Source of the DNA: Opitutus sp. ER46
Lineage (GTDB): Bacteria; Verrucomicrobiota; Verrucomicrobiia; Opitutales; Opitutaceae
Reading direction: 5' to 3'
Assembly (NCBI RefSeq): GCF_003054705.1
Contig: NZ_QAYX01000020.1
Coordinates: 310,001 to 374,000 of the forward strand
DNA length: 64,000 bases
Part shown: one piece after another, positions 45,214-51,262 of the stretch
Numbering within the stretch: position 1 is the first letter of the stretch
Layout: each line of letters starts with the position of its first letter
Position numbers and translations under genes: made by a program
Notes under the pieces: generated by a model
What the model was told of the DNA's origin: nothing
What the model saw: the letters and a program-made list of their open reading frames with translations, nothing else
The model's database searches: none

Positions 45214-46332
45214 CTACGCCACCGGCGGCGCCTCCGCCGGCTCGACGGCCGGCATGCCGCGCGCCGCCGGAGCGGCGAGTCGCCCCAGCCCGTTCCAGGG
45301 TCGGACGGCCGCCACCGCCAGCCACGCGAGCGCCACGAACTCCCAGTGGCGCGGCGCCAGCCCCTGCCCTTCCGCAAACGCGATCAGCAGCAGGAACAGC
45401 AGGGGCGCGCGATGCACCGCGGGCACCGATTCGTGGGCCAGATGGCTCACGATCACGCGGCCGGAATAGGAGGCCATCGCCGACGTGATCGCGATCGCCG
45501 CGATCCAGGCGTCGAGCCAGCCTTCCGTGCCCGCCCACGCGATCACGAGCAGAAGGAGGCAGAGCTCGAGCCACCGTGCGCGGGTCGTCGCCAGCCGTGC
45601 GCCCCCGAGCAGCGCGCCGCCCAACGTGAACGCCGCGGCAACCGCCAGCAACGCGGTCGAGCGGCTCATGTCCGCGAGCCCCACCGGATCCGAGAGCCAG
45701 TTCGCCGCCGCCGGCCAGGCCCACGCCAGCTGATAAATGCCGGCCACCGCCACGCCTTCGACCGGACCGACGCGTCCGAGATAGATTGCGCCCCGCTCCC
45801 GCTGTTCGAGCCACGTAGCCACCGTCGCAAAACTCGCGGCCGCCAGCAGCCCCAGCACGGCCGCCGTCGCGTGCGGCCCCCCCGGGCCCATCAACGCCGT
45901 CACGCCGATCACGAGCCCGACGTTCCAGGCGTCCAGCGCGTGGTCCAGAAACTCCCCCAGCGCGCAACTCGTGCCTTTCGCCCGCGCCCGCTGCCCGTCG
46001 ACGTGATCCAGCACGCAGTAAAACCACATCCCGGCCACCCACACCGGCGCGAGCGTCTCGCGCCAGCCGGGGGGCGTGAGCCACGCCGCCGCCGCCGTCA
46101 CCCACATCACCACCGAACCGAACACGGTCAGGGCGTTGGCCGACACCCCCGCCGGCACCTGCCGGTGCAGCCAGGCCGCCGGGCCGCGGCTGATCCAAGG
46201 GACCAGCAGCGAACGGTCATGGCAGCGATACGCATAGGCCGGGGCCGCCGGGCCCGAAGTCGGAACGGGATCCACGCTCCGACGTTGGTTGTTCGCGCCG
46301 CGGCCGGCAAGGTTCAAGGCCGACGTCTCCAT
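45214..46332 (-). CDS. CDP-alcohol phosphatidyltransferase, eukaryotic ethanolamine/choline-phosphotransferase-like
   Basis: Encodes 372 residues with about ten membrane helices. The family motif D-x2-D-G-x2-A-R-x8-G-x3-D-x3-D is perfect (D109, D112, G113, A116, R117, G126, D130, D134). The preceding YRCHDRSLLVPWISRG segment and the multi-helix C-terminus resemble eukaryotic CEPT/EPT enzymes, which use diacylglycerol as acceptor, more than short bacterial PgsA/PssA. Predicted to join a CDP-linked alcohol to a lipid. It lies 19 bp after the PAP2 gene on the same strand, in an operon. Confidence 0.85.
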   Translation of the reverse strand: METSALNLAGRGANNQRRSVDPVPTSGPAAPAYAYRCHDRSLLVPWISRGPAAWLHRQVPAGVSANALTVFGSVVMWVTAAAAWLTPPGWRETLAPVWVAGMWFYCVLDHVDGQRARAKGTSCALGEFLDHALDAWNVGLVIGVTALMGPGGPHATAAVLGLLAAASFATVATWLEQRERGAIYLGRVGPVEGVAVAGIYQLAWAWPAAANWLSDPVGLADMSRSTALLAVAAAFTLGGALLGGARLATTRARWLELCLLLLVIAWAGTEGWLDAWIAAIAITSAMASYSGRVIVSHLAHESVPAVHRAPLLFLLLIAFAEGQGLAPRHWEFVALAWLAVAAVRPWNGLGRLAAPAARGMPAVEPAEAPPVA

Positions 46333-46350
46333 GCCGCCACGACACTCGCC

Positions 46351-47253
46351 TCAGACGCCATTCTTCTCCGCGGCGCGCGCCCGCCGCCGCCACCACGCCC
46401 CGCCCACCGCGAACCCCAGCGCCACGAGGACCGCGTACGCCACGCCGGCCACGCCATCGACAATGTAATGGTGGTTCAGGTACGCCGAGGCCCAGGTCAC
46501 CACGAGCCAGTACGCCGTCGCGGGCCCGCGGAGCGCGCGAAAACGCCACGCGTACCAGGCGCCCAGGAAACTCTGCCCCACGTGCAGCGAGGGGATCGCG
46601 CCGAAGATGTTGGTGTTGCGCCCGTAGAAGTCCGCGAACCAGGTCACGCCGAACAGCGCATCGAACCGCGCCGCCCCCGCCGCTTCCGGCGCCGCGGCCA
46701 GGTTCACCGGACCGAAGCCGTAATGGTCGACGTACCAAGGCGGCGCCGCCGGATAGAGGAGGAACGTCGTGTAGGCCGCCAGGTTCAGCACCATCATCGC
46801 CCACATCGCCTCCAGCGCCTCGACGCGCCCCAGCCGGAACCGCCACCACGCCGCCAGGCCGAGGAACACCGGGATGAAGCCGAGGTACGCCACCCCCGCG
46901 ACCGCATCGAGGACCGGATGCGTGTGGCTCTGCCACCAATGCGCCAGCGTCACCGGTCCGTGTGCGCCCGGCAGGCCAAACCACGCCAGCTCCCACGCGT
47001 GCGGCTCGGCCACGTGCACCACCCCGCGCAACGCCTCGGCCCAGTAGCGTTGGGCGTCATACACCACCCCGATCACCAGCAGCGGCACGCAGAATCTGGC
47101 CAGCGGACGCAGCCGGCCCGGCGCCAGCCACAGGGCCAGCCCGGCGAGCGCGAGCCAGAGATTGTCCAGGCGCAGGCCGCCCAACAGCGCGTGCAGTCCG
47201 AGATACACGCCGGCGCCAAGCGCGCCCACTCCGAAGCGCTTCGCCGCGCTCAC
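46351..47253 (-). CDS. PAP2-superfamily membrane protein (inositol-phosphorylceramide synthase/AUR1-like)
   Basis: Encodes 300 residues from a GTG at 47253. It has about six helices with PAP2 motifs: I-P-S-L-H-V-G-Q (motif with catalytic His) and N-H-H-Y-I-V-D (second His and Asp). The upstream YDAQRYWAEALRGVVHVAEPHAWE and HTHPVLDAVAGVAYLGF segments resemble AUR1-type inositol-phosphoryl transferases rather than simple lipid phosphatases. It may transfer or remove a phospho-head-group. Operon with the EPT-like gene. The frame is open further upstream but that part is Arg/Gly-rich. Confidence 0.75.
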   Translation of the reverse strand: MSAAKRFGVGALGAGVYLGLHALLGGLRLDNLWLALAGLALWLAPGRLRPLARFCVPLLVIGVVYDAQRYWAEALRGVVHVAEPHAWELAWFGLPGAHGPVTLAHWWQSHTHPVLDAVAGVAYLGFIPVFLGLAAWWRFRLGRVEALEAMWAMMVLNLAAYTTFLLYPAAPPWYVDHYGFGPVNLAAAPEAAGAARFDALFGVTWFADFYGRNTNIFGAIPSLHVGQSFLGAWYAWRFRALRGPATAYWLVVTWASAYLNHHYIVDGVAGVAYAVLVALGFAVGGAWWRRRARAAEKNGV

Positions 47254-47457
47254 GCGCGCGGCCCTCCGACGCCCGTCGCCACGGCCGACCAGTGCCCGCC
47301 GCCCCCGCCCGGCACGGCGCCCGCCGGGCGGACACCTGCCGCCTGGGCGCGGCGGCAAGGCATCCGCCGCGCTTCTGGACCTGAAACCGGCTGGGGCAGC
47401 ACCATGCGCCCAGTCTGTTTGGAGTGAAACCGCGCTGTCGAGTGCCGGCTCGCAAAC

Positions 47458-48318
47458 ATGTCGACGGCGCTTCTGCCGCCCGCCTATGCTCCGCGCCAAC
47501 TTTTCGTCGCTTCCATGCCTTCGTGCGATGCCCTTTGCGGAGCCGCCCTACCCGTCGCGGCCGCCGCGCTCCTGCTCGCCGCCGCCGCCCGCGGTGCACC
47601 GGCGGACTACGCGCGCGTGCGGCGCGAAGGCGGCACGTTCTTCCTCCGCGAACGCGTGATGCAGCGCGGGTACGTCTGGATCGACGCCCTGGCGCGCGGC
47701 GCGGTCGCCGCCGGCCTGACCGCCAACGCGATCACCTGGCTGTCCTTCGTCCTCGGCGCCGCGGCCGGCATCTGCGCCGGACTGGGCTGGCTCGGCACCG
47801 CCGCGTGGGCGCTCGCGTTGAGCGGATTGTGCGACGGCGTCGACGGGGCCGTGGCGCGGCGAACCAGAGCCGCCTCACCCGCGGGCGCGGTGCTCGACTC
47901 GGCCCTCGACCGCTACGTCGAATTTTTCTTCATCGCCGGCCTGATCGTCTGGCTGCGTGGACACTGGGCCCACCAACTGGTCGCTGTCACCGCCCTGTTC
48001 GGCGGGTTTATGGTCACCTACTCGACCGCGAAGGCCGAGGCGCTCCAAGTCACGCCCCCGCGCGGCTGGATGAAGCGCCCCGAACGCATCGTCTGGCTGG
48101 TCGCCGGCTCCGCCTGCGCCGCCGCCGGCACGCTACTCGGCGTGCCCAGCCTGCATATCATCAGCGCCGTCCTCGCACTGATCGCCGTCTTCGCCCACGC
48201 CTCCGCATTCCTGCGGCTCCGCGCCCTCACTTTTGCCACCCGGCAGCGCGACCAGATCTCAGACGTCAGATGTCAGACGTCAGGGATCAGAGATCGGGCT
48301 CCGACATCCGACGTCTGA
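47458..48318 (+). CDS. CDP-alcohol phosphatidyltransferase (PgsA/PIP-synthase size)
   Basis: Encodes 286 residues; ATG 47515 is an alternative start. The catalytic motif is complete: D126, D129, G130, A133, R134, G143, D147, D151. About six helices follow. It resembles bacterial phosphatidylinositol-phosphate or glycerophosphate synthases in size. Given the inositol-phosphate synthase gene nearby, it is a candidate for making phosphatidylinositol phosphate; this is inference. The last 20 or so codons are read from an intergenic-type repeat (CAGACGTCAGATGTCAG), so the native C-terminus has probably been replaced. Confidence 0.82.
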   Translation: MSTALLPPAYAPRQLFVASMPSCDALCGAALPVAAAALLLAAAARGAPADYARVRREGGTFFLRERVMQRGYVWIDALARGAVAAGLTANAITWLSFVLGAAAGICAGLGWLGTAAWALALSGLCDGVDGAVARRTRAASPAGAVLDSALDRYVEFFFIAGLIVWLRGHWAHQLVAVTALFGGFMVTYSTAKAEALQVTPPRGWMKRPERIVWLVAGSACAAAGTLLGVPSLHIISAVLALIAVFAHASAFLRLRALTFATRQRDQISDVRCQTSGIRDRAPTSDV

Positions 48319-48386
48319 CTTCTGGCATCCGGCTTCTGGCCTCTGACGTCCGTCTTCAGCCTTCCGCCTTCAGCTTTCAGCCTTCG
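48252..48386. repeat. GGCTTCTGGC/CAGACGTC-type degenerate repeat
   Basis: CAGACGTCAGATGTCAGACGTCAGG on the left has a reverse-complement-like block (CCGACGTCTGA) at 48308-48318. It is then followed by CTTCTGGCATCCGGCTTCTGGCC words and CTTCAGCCTTCCGCC words. The same vocabulary recurs at 51075-51262. It forms the 3' ends of the genes on both sides. Confidence 0.65.
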
Positions 48387-48897
48387 CTTCCTTCAGTCGG
48401 AGCGAGCCGAGAATCGCAGCGAGCGCAGGCTCCTGATCGGTCATCCACTTCGCCGCGGACGTCTCGCTCATTGCGCTCGTCGTGGCGATGAGGCCGCAGA
48501 TGTACCCACGCTCTTCAAAGACAAACACGCGCGTCACCGAGTGAACGCCGTCAGGCGTGTGGCTGTAGAACAACGCGCCAACGCCTTCGCGGTCCGCGAA
48601 CGCGTTAGCTGCGACACCGCGTGCCCCCTCGCGCTTCAGCAACGTCTCGGCCATCCATGCCACATTGATCCGGCCGCGCTTCGGCACCTGCAGGAGCGAA
48701 AACGAGCCATGCCGTGAATAGGCAAAGAAGCGCGCCGGCACCTCCTTGCTCCCGGGCGCCGGCGCAACGTTCCCGCTCTACTTCCGTTCGCGCCAGCCGT
48801 CCGGCAAGGTGAGCGCAAACGTGCCGCGATCGACCGGAATCGCGGCGAACGCGAGCCCGGCGGCAAGCCACCAGAGCATAGTGAGGCGATGACGCAT
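48370..48897 (-). pseudogene. Secreted-protein gene interrupted by an in-frame amber codon
   Basis: From ATG 48897 the frame encodes a signal peptide (LTMLWWLAAGLAFAAIPV) and PDGWRERK. It then meets TAG at 48778-48780 (codon 40) and continues in the same frame for 136 more codons without another stop (SGNVAPAPGSKEVPARFF...). The downstream part reads as a normal alpha/beta domain. Because frame and composition carry through, I read it as one gene of about 175 codons with a nonsense mutation, sequencing error or readthrough site. A GTG at 48741 could restart translation, but without the signal peptide. The family is not recognised. Confidence 0.65.
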
Positions 48898-48960
48898 GCC
48901 AGAGGGAGAGAGGAATCGCGCCGCCGCGGGCCGGTGCCACGGCAACAGGAGCCGCCCGAC

Positions 48961-50211
48961 CTACAGCCAGGAGCGGAGTTGATCGTGGAGCGTGGCGAGT
49001 TCGATGTGGAGCTGGTTGCTGATCGTCTCGCCCGGGCGCGCCGCCGGCGACTTGAAGTACGACGCCAGCCAGGACTGGACGCCGGAGGCCTTCTTGCGCG
49101 CGGCGAGATCGGTGAACAGCGCAAGGTCGAGCACGAGCGGCGCCGCCAGGATCGAGTCGCGGCACTCGAAGTTGATCTTCAGCTCCATCTCATAGCCCAG
49201 CCAACCGAAGAGCTGGATCGCGTCCCATGCCTCCTTGTTGTCCCCCTTCGGCGGGAAATAGTTGATGTGCACCTGGTGCGTCAGGTCGCCGTACAGCTCC
49301 GGGTAACGCTGCGCGTCGAAGATGTCCGACAGCACCCCACCCTTGGTGATTTCCTTGGCGCGGAAGTTGTCCGGCGCATGCAGCACGAGGCCATCGCGGT
49401 TGCCGAGGATGTTCGTGCTGTACCAGCCGCGGATGCCAAGCAGGCGCTGCGCGAGGCCCGTGGCCACCACGGTTTTCATGAGCGTCTGGCCGCTCTTGAG
49501 ATCGGAGCCGCAGATCGGCAGTCCGCGCGCAGTGGCGATCGCCTGCAGCGCCGGGACTTCGGGCACCTGGTTGGGCGTGCAGTTCACGACCGGGCAACCC
49601 GCCTCGAGCGCCGCCCAGGCGTAGATCTGCGCGGGAGAAATCGCGGGATCGCTGCGCTTGAGGCCGGCCAGGAAGCTCTCCGGCGTGGCATGCACCGCGG
49701 TCTGGCTACGCCAAGCCTCGGTTGAAAGCGTCAGCAGGACGACGCCACGCGCGCATTTCCCGTCCGCGAGAAATCGCCGGATCTCGCCCGCCATCGCCTG
49801 GGCGAGTTCGAACTTGGTCTTCTCCGCGCGCACATTCTTCGGCTTGAGGTTGCCGATGTAGGCCGGATCAAACACGCCCGGGCCGACCTTGATCGTCGCG
49901 AGGAAATCCTGCGCCAAGGCCAGGTCTGTGGGATTCAACACCGCCGCCGTACGGGCCGCATCGGCGGCATTGGTCTCGAGCAGGTCCACACCGCCGAAAA
50001 CAATATCCGTCAGCCGAGCCACCGGGAGGGCGTCGCTCACCCGCACGGAAGTGCCGTCCGGCCGTTCGAGAAATCCCATCTGGGTAAAGGATCCAACCGC
50101 GGGGCGTACACCACGTCGGATCAATTCCACGCCGGACATCAGGGTTGAAGCGACGGCACCCACGCCGACCGCGAACACCCCGAGCCGCCCATTGCTTGGC
50201 TCGGTACTCAT
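48961..50211 (-). CDS. myo-Inositol-1(3)-phosphate synthase
   Basis: Encodes 416 residues. It converts glucose-6-phosphate to inositol-phosphate using NAD. The N-terminal nucleotide-binding segment is LGVFAVGVGAVASTLMSGVEL. Signature blocks are GSDLKSGQT (substrate loop, matching the D-x-K-S-G-Q-T of eukaryotic MIPS) and NILGNRDGLVL (matching N-x-L-G-N-x-D-G). Such synthases in bacteria supply inositol for phosphatidylinositol or soluble inositol derivatives. Within 6 kb are two CDP-alcohol phosphatidyltransferases and a PAP2 protein, supporting the lipid role. ATG 50211 is preferred over 50223. Confidence 0.92.
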   Translation of the reverse strand: MSTEPSNGRLGVFAVGVGAVASTLMSGVELIRRGVRPAVGSFTQMGFLERPDGTSVRVSDALPVARLTDIVFGGVDLLETNAADAARTAAVLNPTDLALAQDFLATIKVGPGVFDPAYIGNLKPKNVRAEKTKFELAQAMAGEIRRFLADGKCARGVVLLTLSTEAWRSQTAVHATPESFLAGLKRSDPAISPAQIYAWAALEAGCPVVNCTPNQVPEVPALQAIATARGLPICGSDLKSGQTLMKTVVATGLAQRLLGIRGWYSTNILGNRDGLVLHAPDNFRAKEITKGGVLSDIFDAQRYPELYGDLTHQVHINYFPPKGDNKEAWDAIQLFGWLGYEMELKINFECRDSILAAPLVLDLALFTDLAARKKASGVQSWLASYFKSPAARPGETISNQLHIELATLHDQLRSWL

Positions 50212-50553
50212 GGCGCCATGCAACCGAAATTCGCAGGGGTTTCAACCTTAAGGAATTGCGAAATTTACGAACGAGACATCGCCCCGTGTTCCGCCGTCAA
50301 CATCGCGGCACGTCCACGCACCCAATCGAGCGTAATTCACGCCTTTCCTAGCCAGGCCCAAGTGGCCTGTGAAGGGGGGTGGAAGTCGACCCGGCCCGGT
50401 GACTTTTACACGCCTTCCGGGCGAATCCGAGAGCGGCATGGGACACCTCCCGAGCAACGGGCCGCACCTTTAGAAGTCAGTGGCAGCAAATCGGAAAACA
50501 ACAACCCGGGGGGACGTTCGTCCGCCACACGGACGCCGACACCCAACACGACC
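50212..50553. other. Divergent promoter region between inositol-phosphate synthase and HU genes
   Basis: About 340 bp, noticeably less GC-rich than coding DNA near 50225-50275 and 50480-50510. A small stem (CAGGCC/GGCCTG) lies near 50355-50371. No further gene is supported. Open frames continue through it but lack starts with similarity to anything. Confidence 0.5.
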
Positions 50554-50991
50554 ATGACAAACTTAACCAAACGCGAGATCGTGCTGGAAATCTACCGCAA
50601 GTCGGGTTTCCCGCAGAAACAGATTGTCGACACGGTACAGCAGACGCTGGACATCATTCAGCACGCGCTTTCGGAAGGCCGGAACGTCGAGTTGCGCAAT
50701 TTCGGGGTCCTTGAGGTGCAGCTCCGCAAGCAGCGCATCGGCCGCAACCCGAACAAGCCAACCGACACCGTGATCATCCCGCAGCGCGCGATCGTGAAGT
50801 TCAAGTCGGGCAAAGTGCTGAAGGAGCAGCTCAAGAACATCGACCTCGCCAGCCTTGAGCGCAGCGGGCGCGTCGAGAAGAGCAGCGGCGACGCCGAGGG
50901 TGCGGATGACGGCGAAGCCGTCGAGGACCACCCTCTCCGTCAAAACGTCCAAGCCCCTGCGGCCAAGCCCGAGGGTGGCGGCGCCCGCTAG
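50554..50991 (+). CDS. HU/IHF-family DNA-binding protein with C-terminal extension
   Basis: Encodes 145 residues. The first 92 or so form a complete HU/IHF fold: MTNLTKREIVLEIYRKSG, the VELRNFGVLEV turn, and the DNA-binding arm with R-K-Q-R-I-G-R-N-P (the Pro that intercalates into DNA). A tail of about 50 residues rich in Ala, Asp, Glu and Pro follows. HU proteins are normally about 90 residues, so the tail is an addition, perhaps for regulation of binding. Not linked to its neighbours by operon. Confidence 0.92.
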   Translation: MTNLTKREIVLEIYRKSGFPQKQIVDTVQQTLDIIQHALSEGRNVELRNFGVLEVQLRKQRIGRNPNKPTDTVIIPQRAIVKFKSGKVLKEQLKNIDLASLERSGRVEKSSGDAEGADDGEAVEDHPLRQNVQAPAAKPEGGGAR

Positions 50992-51074
50992 CGCCGGCTC
51001 GCCACCGCACACCTGCATTCGGAATCTGGCAGGACCCGCCGAAGCCGCGCCCGGATATCTGGCCAGCCGCCTTC

Positions 51075-51262
51075 CCGGATGCCCGCTTCCGGCTCCGATT
51101 TCTCGTCTCAGACCTCGGACAATTTCATCCGGCCTCAGACACTGGCTTCTGATCTCCGGCTTCCGGCCTCCGGCTTCTGGCCTCCGTCCTCAGGCTTCCG
51201 GCTTCTGGCCTCCGTCCTCAGGCTTCCGGCTTCTGGCCTCCGGCTTCTGGTTCCCGCCGGAA
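51075..51262. repeat. GGCTTCTGGCCTCCGG-type degenerate repeat
   Basis: At least nine GGCTTCTGG or GGCTTCCGG words alternate with CCTCCGTCCTCA and CCTCAGAC blocks. A block of about 29 bp is repeated almost exactly at 51184 and 51213. It overlaps the 3' end of the GH38 gene, whose last residues (EAGGQKPEA) are encoded by the repeat. Related to 48252-48386. Confidence 0.75.

Noticed and set aside
45346-47427. A 693-codon plus-strand frame opposite the lipid genes
   Set aside because: Arg/His/Pro-rich shadow; both minus-strand genes carry perfect family motifs.
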